The translations under genes and the position numbers were made by a program. A DNA stretch of 64,000 nt, from NCBI RefSeq assembly GCF_003234565.1, contig NZ_QKTU01000010.1, forward strand, positions 1-64,000, in the 5' to 3' direction. This stretch comes from Curtobacterium sp. MCBD17_013. GTDB taxonomy: Bacteria > Actinomycetota > Actinomycetes > Actinomycetales > Microbacteriaceae. Of the stretch, positions 1-8,989 are shown in pieces (position 1 is the first letter of the stretch; every line of letters begins with the position of its first letter). A model generated the notes under the pieces. The model made no database searches. It was not told the origin of the DNA and saw nothing but the letters and a program-made list of their open reading frames with translations.

Positions 1-79
1 TGGCCCCGGCGGCGTCGTCGGCGTGGACCGGGGCGGCGGCGTCGGCTCCCTCCGCGGCCCCGGCCCCGGCCCCGGTCAT
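1..79 (-). CDS. rdgB: RdgB/HAM1-family XTP/dITP diphosphatase, N-terminal fragment (tentative)
   Basis: An ATG at 79-77 overlaps the rph stop codon in an ATGA arrangement, and an open frame runs off the left edge. Only 26 residues are visible, an Ala/Gly/Asp-rich stretch beginning [16 protein letters not shown], which is not diagnostic. The assignment rests on context: in actinobacteria rph is usually followed by rdgB, the house-cleaning pyrophosphatase that hydrolyses non-canonical purine NTPs. If so, this copy has a low-complexity N-terminal extension ahead of the conserved core. The coupled ATGA overlap suggests co-translation with rph. Truncated by the window. Confidence 0.5.
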   Translation of the reverse strand, partial: MTGAGAGAAEGADAAAPVHADDAAGA

Positions 80-825
80 GCCGTCGCCGTCTCGGCGAGG
101 ACCGCACGCTGGATCGCCGCGAGCGAGGCCGTTCCGGCGAGCCCGAGGTCGAGCAGCGTGTCGAGCTCGGCCCGGTCGAACGGAGCGTGCTCGGCGGTGC
201 CCTGCACCTCGACGAAGGTCCCGGCACCCGTCGTGACGATGTTCATGTCGGTGTCCGCGCGCGAGTCCTCCTCGTACGCCAGGTCGAGCATCGGCACGCC
301 GCCGACGATCCCGACGGAGATCGCGGCGACGCTGTCCGTGAGCGGCGTCGCCTTCTTGCCGACGAACCCGCGCTCGCGGCCCCAGGCGATCGCGTCGGCG
401 AGGGCGACGTACGCGCCCGTGATGGACGCCGTCCTGGTCCCGCCGTCGGCCTGCAGGACGTCGCAGTCGAGCACGATGGTGTTCTCGCCGAGTCCCTTCA
501 TGTCGACGACGGCACGGAGCGACCGGCCGATCAGCCGCGAGATCTCGTGCGTCCGCCCGCCGACCTTGCCCTTGATCGACTCGCGCTGCATGCGCTCGTT
601 CGTGGAGCGCGGGAGCATCGAGTACTCCGCGGTCACCCACCCGGTGCCCTTGCCCGCCATCCAGCGCGGGACGCCGTTCGTGAAGGACGCCGTGCAGAGC
701 ACCTTGGTGCCGCCGAAGGCGATGAGCGCGCTGCCCTCCGCCTGGGCGCTCCAGCCGCGCTCGATGGTCACGGGACGGTGGTCGGTGGCGGTGCGTCCGT
801 CGATGCGGGTGCCGTCGTCGGTCAT
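76..825 (-). CDS. rph: Ribonuclease PH
   Basis: A 249-residue protein, normal length for RNase PH, a phosphorolytic 3'-5' exoribonuclease that trims tRNA 3' ends and forms a hexamer in the cytoplasm. Recognisable segments are the N-terminal [18 protein letters not shown], the [14 protein letters not shown] block, the basic [13 protein letters not shown] stretch of the tRNA-binding/assembly region, and [20 protein letters not shown] with acidic active-site residues. The ATG at 825 has GGAAGGA upstream and overlaps the murI stop (ATGA); the stop overlaps the next gene the same way. It is therefore the middle gene of a tightly coupled murI-rph-rdgB operon. A longer upstream in-frame extension runs through murI in another frame and was rejected. 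Confidence 0.96.
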   Translation of the reverse strand: MTDDGTRIDGRTATDHRPVTIERGWSAQAEGSALIAFGGTKVLCTASFTNGVPRWMAGKGTGWVTAEYSMLPRSTNERMQRESIKGKVGGRTHEISRLIGRSLRAVVDMKGLGENTIVLDCDVLQADGGTRTASITGAYVALADAIAWGRERGFVGKKATPLTDSVAAISVGIVGGVPMLDLAYEEDSRADTDMNIVTTGAGTFVEVQGTAEHAPFDRAELDTLLDLGLAGTASLAAIQRAVLAETATA

Positions 826-1679
826 GGTGTCCTTCCGGTGGTGGCTGGGATGCGTGGCAGGTCGATCGCGCCGGTCTCGAGATGACCGACGCGGGAGACC
901 TCCGGTCCGAGGAACCGGCGGGCGAGCCGGATGAAGCCGGCGCGGTCGGTCCCGGTGGTGTCGAACGCGTACGTCGGCGGCGTCGTCGCCGTCCGCTCGA
1001 TGCCGTGCTCGACGAGTCGACGGTAGACGTCGTTCGCGGTCTCCTCGGCGCTCGAGACGAGGGTGACGTCCGGACCCATGACGTACTGGATCGCGGCGGA
1101 CATGAGCGGGTAGTGGGTGCAGCCGAGCACGAGCGTGTCGACGTCGGCGGCGCGGATCGGCGCGAGGTACTGCTCGGCCACGGCGCGGAGCGCGGGCGAG
1201 GCGGTGTCCCCGGCCTCCACGAACTCGACGAACCGGGGACAGGCGGCGAGGGTCAGCGTGACGTCGGAGGCCGCCGCGAAGGCGTCCTCGTAGGACCGCG
1301 AACCGATGGTGCCGATCGTGCCGATGACGCCGATCCGGCGCGTCCGGCTCTGCTTGACCGCGGCGCGCACGGCTGGCTGGATCACCTCGACGACCGGGAT
1401 CCCGTAGGCCTGCTCGTAGCGCTCCCGGGCGTCCCGGAGCACGGCGGAGCTCGCCGTGTTGCAGGCGATGACGAGCGCCTTGACCCCTTGGTCCACCAGG
1501 TCGTCCATGACCTCGAGCGCGTACCGGCGGACGTCGGCGATCCGCTTCGGGCCGTACGGCGAGTGTGCGGTGTCCCCGACGTAGCGCATCGACTCGCGCG
1601 GCAGCTGGTCGATGATCGCGCGGGCGACGGTGAGGCCGCCGACACCGCTGTCGAAGACTCCGATGGGCGCGTCCGTCAC
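822..1679 (-). CDS. murI: Glutamate racemase
   Basis: A 285-residue racemase that makes D-glutamate for peptidoglycan stem peptides. The DSGVGGL motif (Asp10/Ser11) lies at the N-terminus, the first catalytic Cys is in [10 protein letters not shown] (Cys73), and the second is in [10 protein letters not shown] (Cys187, followed by His189). Both cysteines of the two-base mechanism are present, so it should be active. The GTG start has no ribosome-binding site but sits 7 nt after TACGCT, so the mRNA is probably leaderless. It is divergent from pncB and heads the murI-rph-rdgB operon. The 3' end overlaps rph by 4 nt. Confidence 0.96.
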   Translation of the reverse strand: MTDAPIGVFDSGVGGLTVARAIIDQLPRESMRYVGDTAHSPYGPKRIADVRRYALEVMDDLVDQGVKALVIACNTASSAVLRDARERYEQAYGIPVVEVIQPAVRAAVKQSRTRRIGVIGTIGTIGSRSYEDAFAAASDVTLTLAACPRFVEFVEAGDTASPALRAVAEQYLAPIRAADVDTLVLGCTHYPLMSAAIQYVMGPDVTLVSSAEETANDVYRRLVEHGIERTATTPPTYAFDTTGTDRAGFIRLARRFLGPEVSRVGHLETGAIDLPRIPATTGRTP

Positions 1680-1874
1680 GGCCCCCAGCGTACCCGCGCG
1701 GCTCGGCCGGGAGGCCCGACACCCGTCCGGCGGTCAGGTCCGCCCATCCCGCGGCCGCTCCGCCGCGCGGCCGCTCCGACGGCCCGCCGGTCCGGCGCGC
1801 GGCAGGTCGGCAGCACGACGGCAGCACGACGGCAGCACGACGGCAGCACGACGGCCCGGACTACGCTCGGGCGG
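1680..1874. promoter_or_regulatory. Divergent murI/pncB promoter region with repeats
   Basis: A 195-bp region between two divergent genes that both look leaderless: TACGCT lies 7 nt before the murI GTG on the minus strand, and TACGCT at 1862-1867 lies 7 nt before the pncB GTG. In between are one copy of the dispersed CCGGGAGGCCCG element (1707-1718), a 13-bp direct repeat CGCGGCCGCTCCG (1750-1762 and 1766-1778), and four exact head-to-tail copies of CAGCACGACGG (1811-1854) ending 7 bp before the pncB -10 hexamer. The tandem array occupies the -35 zone of pncB. Confidence 0.6.
1811..1854. repeat. Tandem repeat, 4 x 11 bp (CAGCACGACGG)
   Basis: Four perfect contiguous copies of CAGCACGACGG at 1811-1821, 1822-1832, 1833-1843 and 1844-1854. 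There are no spacers, so it is not a CRISPR. The 11-bp period is close to one helical turn, which would place any bound protein on the same DNA face in each copy. It lies immediately upstream of the pncB -10 hexamer. Confidence 0.85.
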
Positions 1875-3161
1875 GTGACCACGGCCCTCCTCACCGACCA
1901 GTACGAGCTCACGATGGTGGACGCCGCCCTCAAGGACGGCACCGCGGACCGCCGCTGCGTGTTCGAGGTGTTCGCACGGCGCCTGCCCGACGGCCGCCGG
2001 TACGGGGTGTCCGCGGGACTGGGACGGTTCCTCGCCCTGCTCGACGAGTTCCGCTTCGACGACGACGACATCGCGTTCCTCCGCGACCGACGCATCGTCG
2101 CCCCCGGCACCGCGGACTGGCTCGCGGGCTACCGGTTCCGTGGCGACGTCCGGGCGTACCGGGAAGGCGAGGTGTACTTCCCGAACTCGCCGATCCTCCA
2201 GATCGAGGGCACGTTCGCCGAGGCGGTCGTGCTCGAGACACTCGCGCTCAGCGTGCTCAACGCCGACTCGGCGGTCGCGTCCGCCGCGGCGCGCATGGTG
2301 TCGGCGGCCGACCGCCGCCCCCTCGCCGAGATGGGGTCGCGCCGGACCGGGGAACGCAGCGCGGTCGCCGCCGCCCGGGCGGCCTACGTGGCGGGGTTCG
2401 GGGCGACGAGCAACCTCGAGGCCGGCCGCGTCTTCGGCATCCCGACGATGGGCACGGCCGCACACGCCTTCACGCTCCTCCACGACTCCGAAGAAGCCGC
2501 GTTCCGCTCACAGCTCGCGGCACTCGGTGACGGCACGACCCTGCTCGTGGACACCTTCGACATCGAGCGCGCGGTCGAGACGGCGGTCCGACTGACCGAC
2601 GGACACCTCGGTGCGGTCCGCATCGACAGCGGCGACCTGCCGAGCGTCGTCGCGACCGTGCGCGCGCAGCTCGACCGTCTGGGAGCGACGTCGACGAAGA
2701 TCACGGTGACGAACGACCTCGACGAGTACACGATCGCCGCGCTCCGGGCAGCCCCCGTCGACTCGTACGGCGTCGGCACGAGCGTCGTGTCCGGCAGCGG
2801 TCACCCGGCGGCGGGCATGGTGTTCAAGCTCGTTGCACACGAGGACGCCTCGGGAGCGTGGGTGCCGGTCGCCAAGAAGTCCGCCGACAAGGCGACGGTC
2901 GGTGGTGCGAAGACCGCGGGGCGCCGGCTGCAGGACGGTGTCGCGGTCGCCGAGGTCCTGCGCGTGGGCGGTGCTCCCGCGGACGACGAACGGCCCCTGC
3001 TCGTGCCGGTCGTGACGCACGGCGAGGTCGACGACGCGTTCCTCGGCGTGCACGGGGTCGATGCTGCGCGCCGGCATCACCGCCGGGCGAAGGCCGAGCT
3101 CCCGGCGGACGCCGAACGGATCGGTCGCGGCGAACCGGCCGTCCCCACGCTGTACGCGTGA
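1875..3161 (+). CDS. pncB: Nicotinate phosphoribosyltransferase
   Basis: A 428-residue enzyme of the NAD salvage pathway (Preiss-Handler) that converts nicotinate and PRPP to nicotinate mononucleotide. It opens with TALLTDQYELTMVDAAL, typical of the family, and carries MGSRRTGERSA, GATSNLEAGRVFGIPTMGT (the segment preceding the active site), RIDSGDL and TNDLDEYTIAAL. Length and motif order match the actinobacterial form. The GTG start was chosen because it lies 7 nt downstream of TACGCT with no Shine-Dalgarno sequence and directly precedes the conserved N-terminus; upstream in-frame codons run back through murI. Its 3' end lies 12 bp from the convergent DUF3039 gene. Confidence 0.95.
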   Translation: MTTALLTDQYELTMVDAALKDGTADRRCVFEVFARRLPDGRRYGVSAGLGRFLALLDEFRFDDDDIAFLRDRRIVAPGTADWLAGYRFRGDVRAYREGEVYFPNSPILQIEGTFAEAVVLETLALSVLNADSAVASAAARMVSAADRRPLAEMGSRRTGERSAVAAARAAYVAGFGATSNLEAGRVFGIPTMGTAAHAFTLLHDSEEAAFRSQLAALGDGTTLLVDTFDIERAVETAVRLTDGHLGAVRIDSGDLPSVVATVRAQLDRLGATSTKITVTNDLDEYTIAALRAAPVDSYGVGTSVVSGSGHPAAGMVFKLVAHEDASGAWVPVAKKSADKATVGGAKTAGRRLQDGVAVAEVLRVGGAPADDERPLLVPVVTHGEVDDAFLGVHGVDAARRHHRRAKAELPADAERIGRGEPAVPTLYA

Positions 3162-3173
3162 GGACGGGACGGG

Positions 3174-3437
3174 CTACTCGTCGCGCATGCGCTCGTAGAT
3201 CTCCTTGCAGGTGGGGCAGACCGGGAACTTCTCCGGGTCACGTCCTGGCGTCCACTTCTTGCCACACAGCGCCTTGACGGGCTTGCCCGTCATCGCGGAC
3301 TCGAGGATCTTCTCCTTCTTCACGTAGTGCGAGAAGCGCTCGTGGTCCCCGGGCTCGACGCCCTCGTCCTCGAGGAGCTGCTCGAGCTCGCGGTCCATCA
3401 CGTCGAGGCCGCCACCACCCGGTTCCATCGTGCTCAT
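3174..3437 (-). CDS. DUF3039 domain protein, small Cys-rich
   Basis: An 87-residue acidic protein matching the actinobacterial DUF3039 family. The core reads ERFSHYVKKEKILESAM, followed by KALCGKKW and FPVCPTCKEIYERM. One Cys in LCGKKW and the CPTC pair, together with nearby His, suggest a small metal-binding site, probably zinc. Function is unknown; it is commonly found next to pncB. The ATG lies 6 nt after TACCCT, so the mRNA looks leaderless. It converges on pncB with a 12-bp gap and no obvious terminator between them. Confidence 0.85.
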   Translation of the reverse strand: MSTMEPGGGGLDVMDRELEQLLEDEGVEPGDHERFSHYVKKEKILESAMTGKPVKALCGKKWTPGRDPEKFPVCPTCKEIYERMRDE

Positions 3438-3487
3438 GGACCCAGGGTACGTCGCAGTCCGGTGGACCGGATGTGCGCTCCGCCCGA

Positions 3488-5059
3488 TCAGTTCCGCTGC
3501 GCCGCAGCGAGGATGTCCGGCCCGGAGCGCTCGAAGAGCCGGCCGCCGACGAACACGCCGATCACGAGCACCACGACCCCGATGGCGATGCCCGAGCCGA
3601 GCGTCGCGAGCGCCCAGGGGTGCGGACCGTCACGGAACGCGCGCACGGCGAACCATCCGGCGGGCAGGGTCAGCAGCACGGTCACGACGATCGTCGCGGA
3701 CTGCGCGGTGACGGCGAGCGCGCCCGTGGCCTGCGGCTGCCGGAACGGGTGGTCGCCCGGTCGGACCGCCGGGTACGGCAGGAGCGCGGACGCGATGCTC
3801 GACAGCCCGAGGCCCGTGAGCAGTGCGCACCCGGCCACGCCGAGCACCACCGGCAGCAGCGACGGGTCGCCGTAGAGCCAGACGGACACCACCGCGCCGA
3901 TCACCAGGGCGGGTACGCCGACGACGAGCACGGGCACGAGCCGACCGAGCCGGTCGCTCCACCCCGGTGCCCCCGACGCGACGTGGAGCCACACCGCGGT
4001 GTTGTCGTACGAGGCGTCGTTGTGGGGCAGGAACCCGGCGATGAGCGCCATGATCGGCAGCGGCACGAGCGCGGTCCAGTGCCACGGCATGCCCGCGACG
4101 CCGAGCGGCAGCACCACGATGGGCACGAACAGGAGCACGAGGTACGACGACCGGTAGCGCGGGTCGCGGCTCCAGTAGGTCAAGCTCCGCGCGGCCACGG
4201 CGCCGACCGGGTGCGCCGGGAGCTGGTCGAACCAGCCGAGCGTCCGGTACCGCCGAGTGCGACGACCCGCGTCGACGTGTTCCAGCAGCGTGCCGACGAG
4301 TGCCCACCACGCCCACCCGAGCACGCCGACGACGGCGAGGGCGACGACGAGCTGCCCCACGGCGGCCCCCACGTGCCCGGCCTCGGCGGACGCGGGGAAC
4401 GACCACGCCGCACCCCACGGGGTCCAACCGGCGGCCCCTGCCGCGTGTCGGACGCTCGCCGACACGGGGTCGTGTCGGGCCGCCATGACCACGAGCGAGA
4501 GCGCCGGCAGGCCGAGGACCACCACCACGAGTGCGACGAGCCAGCCGGCGTCGCGGGTGCGGTGCGCGGCGAACAGCCAGGCGCCGAGCGTCGCCGTCAC
4601 CCGTGCGAGGAGCGCGCAGGTGAGCACGACGAGGACCGCGGACAGCAGCGCGAGCAGTGTCGTGCCGACGCCCCGGCTCCAGGCGACCACCTGCGCCACG
4701 GCGACGACGGCCACGGCCACGGTCGGCACCCCGACGAGTCCGGCGACGCCGAGCCCGAGGGTGAGGTCGCGACGGCCGATGCCGAACGTGGCGAAGCGCC
4801 GTGGGTCGAGCTGGTCCCCCTCGCCGAGCGCGAACGGGACGAGCGTGAAGCCGAGCGCCACGAGTGCGCCGACCGGCACGACGAGGGCCGCGGCCGTGGA
4901 CGCGGTGTCATCGCGGAGCCCGGCCACGGCGGCAGCGGCGCATGCGGCTGCGACGAACGCGGCCAGCGCGGCGACCACCACGAGGACGGAGCGGGACGCG
5001 GACCGGCGGAGCGCGCCGCCCAGCGAGTCGAGTCTCAGTCGGAGGAGTTGTGCAACCAT
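3488..5059 (-). CDS. ABC transporter permease, multi-spanning membrane protein
   Basis: A 523-residue, strongly hydrophobic protein with roughly a dozen predicted membrane segments, for example VLVVVAALAAFVAAACAAAA near the N-terminus and VVVLVIGVFVGGRLF near the C-terminus. The Arg-rich central loop around RRTRRYRTLGWFDQL is probably cytoplasmic. No substrate-specific motif is recognised. It overlaps the preceding ATPase gene by 25 bp, so the two are translated together and presumably form one exporter; actinobacterial pairs of this type are annotated only as generic ABC-2-like systems. The ATG at 5059 begins the first amphipathic helix (MVAQLLRLRLDSLGG). Confidence 0.8.
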   Translation of the reverse strand: MVAQLLRLRLDSLGGALRRSASRSVLVVVAALAAFVAAACAAAAVAGLRDDTASTAAALVVPVGALVALGFTLVPFALGEGDQLDPRRFATFGIGRRDLTLGLGVAGLVGVPTVAVAVVAVAQVVAWSRGVGTTLLALLSAVLVVLTCALLARVTATLGAWLFAAHRTRDAGWLVALVVVVLGLPALSLVVMAARHDPVSASVRHAAGAAGWTPWGAAWSFPASAEAGHVGAAVGQLVVALAVVGVLGWAWWALVGTLLEHVDAGRRTRRYRTLGWFDQLPAHPVGAVAARSLTYWSRDPRYRSSYLVLLFVPIVVLPLGVAGMPWHWTALVPLPIMALIAGFLPHNDASYDNTAVWLHVASGAPGWSDRLGRLVPVLVVGVPALVIGAVVSVWLYGDPSLLPVVLGVAGCALLTGLGLSSIASALLPYPAVRPGDHPFRQPQATGALAVTAQSATIVVTVLLTLPAGWFAVRAFRDGPHPWALATLGSGIAIGVVVLVIGVFVGGRLFERSGPDILAAAQRN

Positions 5060-6387
5060 TCCATGCTCTCTCCGACGACCCGGCCACCGGCGAGTTCGAC
5101 GAACTTGTCCTCGAGGCTCTTGCGCCCGCGGACCTGGGCCATCGTGCCCGACGCGAGCACCTGCCCACCGACGATGATCGCGACCGAGTCGCACGTGCGC
5201 TGCACCAGTTCCATGGAGTGGCTCGACAGCACCACGGTGCCACCACCCGCGGCGTACCGGCGCAGGATGTCGGTGATCGTCACGGCACTGACCGGGTCGA
5301 CCGACTCGAACGGCTCGTCGAGCACGAGGAGCCGCGGCGAGTGGATCAGTGTCGCGGCGAGGGCGATCTTCTTCGCCATACCGACGGAGTAGTCCGCGAC
5401 CTGCCGACCGAGGGCCTCGCCGAGGTCGAACGCCTGCGCGAGGTCCGCGCTCCGCGAGCGTGCCGTGGCCCGGTCGAGGCCGTGCAGCGTCGCCGAGTAG
5501 AAGAGCAGCTGCGCGCCCGTCAGGCGATCGAACAGGCGGAGTCGGTCCGGGAGCACCCCCATCGCACGCTTCGCCGCGGTCGGGTCGGACCAGACGTCGT
5601 GGTCGAGGACCGTCACGCTGCCCGCGTCGGGGCGGAGGAGCCCGGTCAGCATCGAGAGCGTGGTCGTCTTGCCGGCACCGTTCGGACCGACGACGCCGAA
5701 CACCGAGCCCTTGCGGATCTCCAGGTCGATGTGGTCGGCGGCGACCGTCTGGCCGTACCGCTTGACGAGTCCGGAGGCCGCCAGGACGATCGGTTGCTGC
5801 GGCCGGGGCGAGGTGCGCTTCGTCACGGGTCGGGCGGCCCGCTTCTTGCCGGTCCGGGCGGTGCCGGGCGCGGCGGCCGTGGTGCGTTGTCCCCGGGCGT
5901 CCGGGGTGGCGTCGTCCTGCTCGGCCGGAACCGCGGGCGCCGTGGCCCCGACGGGCGGAGCGTCCGTGGACGTCACGACCGCATCGTCGTCACCGACAGC
6001 GGGAGGCAGGCCACCGACGTCCTCGAGCGGGAACTCCGACAGGTCCGCCGTCGCGTCCATGGTCGCGTAGGGCGAGGACTCGTCCGCAGCGGGGCCGGCG
6101 GCCGCGGTCGCCTCCTCGGCGCCACGGGCACCGCGGGCAGCGCCGGCGCGACCGCGCGGTGCACCCGGACGTGCAGCGCCGGAACGACCGGCACCCGTCC
6201 GCGGTGCCGCCGGTCGCTTGACCCGGGGCTTCGGCGTCGTGCTCTTCGGGACGGCGGCGGGCAGCGCGCCGCCCTCGCCGTCGGTCCGCTCGCCGTCGGT
6301 CACGTCGTCCCCCGTACCGCGCCGTTCGTCGACGCCATCCATGTTCCGGGTGGCAGCACCGACGGCGTCGTCCGCATCGTCGGTCAC
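5035..6387 (-). CDS. ABC transporter ATP-binding protein with long disordered N-terminus
   Basis: About 450 residues. The last ~240 form an ABC ATPase domain: Walker A GPNGAGKTTT, Walker B LLVLDEPFESVDP, and the switch histidine in VVLSSHSMELV. The signature loop reads YSVGMAKKIA rather than LSGGQ, a variant seen in drug/ABC-2-type ATPases. The first ~205 residues are low-complexity, rich in Ala, Pro, Asp and Arg (KRPAAPRTGAGRSGAARPG), and look disordered. The start is uncertain: the GTG at 6387 has GGTGGGAG just upstream, while the ATG at 6342 is an alternative. Paired with the downstream permease, which it overlaps. Confidence 0.82.
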   Translation of the reverse strand: MTDDADDAVGAATRNMDGVDERRGTGDDVTDGERTDGEGGALPAAVPKSTTPKPRVKRPAAPRTGAGRSGAARPGAPRGRAGAARGARGAEEATAAAGPAADESSPYATMDATADLSEFPLEDVGGLPPAVGDDDAVVTSTDAPPVGATAPAVPAEQDDATPDARGQRTTAAAPGTARTGKKRAARPVTKRTSPRPQQPIVLAASGLVKRYGQTVAADHIDLEIRKGSVFGVVGPNGAGKTTTLSMLTGLLRPDAGSVTVLDHDVWSDPTAAKRAMGVLPDRLRLFDRLTGAQLLFYSATLHGLDRATARSRSADLAQAFDLGEALGRQVADYSVGMAKKIALAATLIHSPRLLVLDEPFESVDPVSAVTITDILRRYAAGGGTVVLSSHSMELVQRTCDSVAIIVGGQVLASGTMAQVRGRKSLEDKFVELAGGRVVGESMEWLHNSSD

Positions 6388-6661
6388 AGCTCCCACCGCC
6401 CCACCGTACCAACGCCAGGGATGACGCGAGCCCGGCTCCGCACGATCACGAATCGGACACGAAATGCGCGGTGCCCGGCCGCTCCGCGCACGAGGGCGCC
6501 TAGGATTCACCGAGACACAACGGTGTGTTCACGAATCAGCAACCTGCCGCGCTCGTCCGTCCCCGGGGTACCGATGTTCTCGGGCATCTCAGAGACGTCT
6601 CGGGCAGGATCGATCAGCCCGACCGCGCAACGGCGCCCGGGCGGACCCCGAGGAGACCAGC
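6388..6661. promoter_or_regulatory. Intergenic promoter region ahead of the surface-polymer locus
   Basis: A 274-bp divergent region with lower GC than its surroundings. On the plus strand TAGGAT (6501-6506) is the best -10 candidate and would give a leader of about 150 nt to the nucleotidyltransferase. The leader holds a short hairpin (ACAC-AACG-GTGT, around 6518-6530) and two direct copies of TCTCGGGCA (6578-6586 and 6599-6607), 21 bp apart. A clear GAGGAG ribosome-binding site precedes the ATG at 6662. No open reading frame in this stretch looks coding. Confidence 0.45.
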
Positions 6662-7357
6662 ATGACCACGCAGATCGTGATCCTCGCCGCGGGTATGGGC
6701 AGCCGGCTCGGTCGCTCGCTCCCGAAGCCCCTCACCGAGCTGGCGGACGGCCGGACCATCATGCAGCAGCAGTTCGACAACATCCGCGCCGCGTTCGGGT
6801 CCTCCGCACGCGTCACGATCGTCGTCGGCTACAAGTCGGAGTACATCGTCGAGGCCTTCCCCGAGGCCTCCTTTGTCTACAACGAGTCCTACGACTCCAC
6901 GAACACCTCGAAGAGCCTCCTCCGTGCGCTCGGCGCGTCCGGCAAGGGCGGAGTCCTCTGGATGAACGGCGACGTCGTGTTCGACCCGCGTGCGCTCGTG
7001 CGCGCTGCGGACATGATGGACCAGGACCGCTCGTTCGTCAGCGTCAACACCGAGAAGGTCTCGGACGAAGAGGTCAAGTACACCGTCGACGCCGAGGGCT
7101 TCATCGACAAGCTCTCGAAGCGGGTCGTCGGTGGGCTCGGTGAGGCCGTCGGCATCAACTACGTCTCCTCGTCCGACAAGCAGGCGCTCATCCGTCAGCT
7201 CGGTCGCGTCGACGACCAGGAGTACTTCGAGGGCGGCATCGAGGCGGCCATCGCCGAGGACGGGCTACGCTGGTCGCCCGTAGACATCTCCGACCTCTAC
7301 GCGGTCGAGATCGACTTCGCCGAGGACCTCGAGCGCGCGAACGACCTGTTCGTCTGA
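6662..7357 (+). CDS. Nucleotidyltransferase, sugar-phosphate or phosphocholine type
   Basis: A 231-residue single-domain nucleotidyltransferase. The N-terminal signature VILAAGMGSRLGRSLPKPL binds the nucleotide triphosphate, and MNGDVVFDP supplies a metal-binding Asp; EIDFAEDLERA near the C-terminus is the typical second metal site. Length and motifs fit the LicC-like/phosphocholine cytidylyltransferase branch, but the activated substrate (sugar phosphate, glycerol phosphate or phosphocholine) cannot be told from sequence. It starts at an ATG preceded by GAGGAG and leads a three-gene run with the exporter genes that follow, so it probably makes an NDP-activated precursor for a surface polymer. 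Confidence 0.85.
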   Translation: MTTQIVILAAGMGSRLGRSLPKPLTELADGRTIMQQQFDNIRAAFGSSARVTIVVGYKSEYIVEAFPEASFVYNESYDSTNTSKSLLRALGASGKGGVLWMNGDVVFDPRALVRAADMMDQDRSFVSVNTEKVSDEEVKYTVDAEGFIDKLSKRVVGGLGEAVGINYVSSSDKQALIRQLGRVDDQEYFEGGIEAAIAEDGLRWSPVDISDLYAVEIDFAEDLERANDLFV

Positions 7358-7400
7358 TCCGTTCCGTCCGGGTCGCCTCGGCTCGATGCCGAGGGAACGC

Positions 7401-8219
7401 ATGACCACGACGAGTGCGCCGGTGACCACACCGACCGCCCCGGCGGCCTCACGGACCGCGAGCACCCGGTACCGTCACGCACTCTGGCTCCTGACGATGC
7501 GGGACCTCCGGGTCCGGTACTCGACCTCCGCGCTCGGGTACCTGTGGTCGATCCTCGATCCGCTCGTCATGTCGGGCATCTACTGGTTCGTCTTCACGCA
7601 GGTGTTCCACCGCGACGTCGGCGAGGAACCGTACATCGTGTTCCTGCTCACGGCCCTGCTGCCGTGGATGTGGTTCACCGGCGCCGTCTCCGACTCGACG
7701 CGGGCGTTCATCAAGGAGACCAAGCTCATCCGCTCGACGACGATCCCGCGGAGCATCTGGGTGGCGCGGGTCGATCTGTCGAAGGGCATCGAGTTCCTCT
7801 TCAGCATCCCGGTCCTCGCGCTGTTCGCCGTGGTCTCCGGAGCGCCCGTGCACTGGCAGATCGTCTGGTTCCCCGTCGCGATCGTCGAGCAGCTCGTGCT
7901 CGTCTACGGCATCGGCATGATCGTCGCCCCCCTCGTCGTGTTCTTCCGCGACCTCGAGCGCGCGACGAAGCTCGTCCTCCGCTTCGCCTTCTACGCGTCG
8001 CCGATCATCTACTCGCCCCTCAACCTGCCGAAGGCCCTGCACGGCTGGTCGTCGTTCAACCCGCTGACGGGCATCTTCAGCATGTACCGGTCGGGGTTCT
8101 TCCCCAACCAGTTCAACGAGCGGGCGATCGTGGTCGGCGCGGTCGTCACCCTCGTCGTGCTCGGCGTCGGCCTGCTCGTGTTCCGCGCGAGTGAGCGCCG
8201 CGTCCTGAAGGAGCTCTGA
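7401..8219 (+). CDS. ABC-2 type polysaccharide/teichoic acid exporter permease (TagG-like)
   Basis: A 272-residue integral membrane protein with six predicted helices. It begins with a short Thr/Pro/Ala-rich cytoplasmic tail, then the family block MRDLRVRYSTSALGYLWSILDPL, followed by hydrophobic segments such as IEFLFSIPVLALFAVVSG. This layout is characteristic of permeases that export lipid-linked polymers in Gram-positives. The ATG at 7401 was chosen over an in-frame ATG 15 bp upstream because GAGGGA lies at correct spacing before it. The stop overlaps the ATPase start (TGATG), so the two subunits are co-translated. Confidence 0.88.
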   Translation: MTTTSAPVTTPTAPAASRTASTRYRHALWLLTMRDLRVRYSTSALGYLWSILDPLVMSGIYWFVFTQVFHRDVGEEPYIVFLLTALLPWMWFTGAVSDSTRAFIKETKLIRSTTIPRSIWVARVDLSKGIEFLFSIPVLALFAVVSGAPVHWQIVWFPVAIVEQLVLVYGIGMIVAPLVVFFRDLERATKLVLRFAFYASPIIYSPLNLPKALHGWSSFNPLTGIFSMYRSGFFPNQFNERAIVVGAVVTLVVLGVGLLVFRASERRVLKEL

Positions 8220-8989
8220 TGACCGCACCCGTCGCCACCGTCGACGTCCGCACGACCCCGGTGATCGCGGTCGAGGACGCGGGCATCCGGTTCCGTCGCA
8301 ACCGCCGCTCGCACCGGAGCTTCAAGGACCTCTTCGCGGGGCGGAGCCGACGACGACGGCCCGACGAGTTCTGGGCCCTCCGACACGTCTCGTTCACGGT
8401 GCAGCCGGGCGAGTCGATCGGCGTGGTCGGGCGCAACGGCCAGGGCAAGTCGACGCTGCTCAAGCTCGTGGCGCAGGTGATGCTGCCCGACGAGGGCCGG
8501 GTCCACGTCGGCGCCGGGGTCGCGCCGCTCATCGAGATCACCGGTGGCTTCGTCGGCGACCTGACCGTGCGCGACAACGTCTTCCTCACCGCCGGCCTCC
8601 ACGGCATGTCGAAGGCCGAGATCCAGGCGGCCTTCGACGACATCATCGCCTTCGCCGAGATCGGTGACTTCGTCGACACCCCCTACAAGCACCTGTCGAG
8701 CGGCATGAAGGTCCGGATCGCGTTCGCGGTGATCGCACGCCTCGAGGAGCCGATCATCCTGGTCGACGAGGTCCTCGCCGTCGGCGACAGGGCGTTCCGC
8801 GAGAAGTGCTACCGCCGCATCGACGAGATGCTCGCCGGTGGTCGCACGCTGTTCTTCGTGTCCCACAACGACAAGGACCTGCGCCGCTTCTGCACGCGCG
8901 GCCTCTACCTGGACAAGGGAGCACTCGTGCTCGACGGCACGATCGACGAGGCGCTCGACCGCTACGCGGCGGACAGCGCCGGCGCCTGA
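8219..8989 (+). CDS. Polysaccharide/teichoic acid exporter ATPase (TagH/Wzt-like)
   Basis: A 256-residue ABC ATPase of the polysaccharide export class. Motifs: Walker A GVVGRNGQGKSTLLK, signature YKHLSSGMKVRIAFAV (the LSSGM variant typical of this class), Walker B IILVDEVLAVGD, and FFVSHNDKDL with the switch His. The feature RRHRSFKDLF-like (NRRSHRSFKDLFAGR) before the core domain is also typical. It lacks the extra C-terminal carbohydrate-binding domain of some Wzt proteins, ending shortly after LDRYAADSAGA. Translationally coupled to the permease (TGATG). It should power export of the polymer assembled by the enzymes encoded at 9.4-13.6 kb. Confidence 0.92.
   Translation: MTAPVATVDVRTTPVIAVEDAGIRFRRNRRSHRSFKDLFAGRSRRRRPDEFWALRHVSFTVQPGESIGVVGRNGQGKSTLLKLVAQVMLPDEGRVHVGAGVAPLIEITGGFVGDLTVRDNVFLTAGLHGMSKAEIQAAFDDIIAFAEIGDFVDTPYKHLSSGMKVRIAFAVIARLEEPIILVDEVLAVGDRAFREKCYRRIDEMLAGGRTLFFVSHNDKDLRRFCTRGLYLDKGALVLDGTIDEALDRYAADSAGA

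Noticed and set aside
76-1827. A 583-codon frame containing rph with a long N-terminal extension
   Set aside because: The extension overlaps murI in another frame; rph has a good ribosome-binding site at its own ATG (825).
1811-1854. CRISPR array
   Set aside because: The 11-bp repeats are contiguous without spacers and there are no cas genes.
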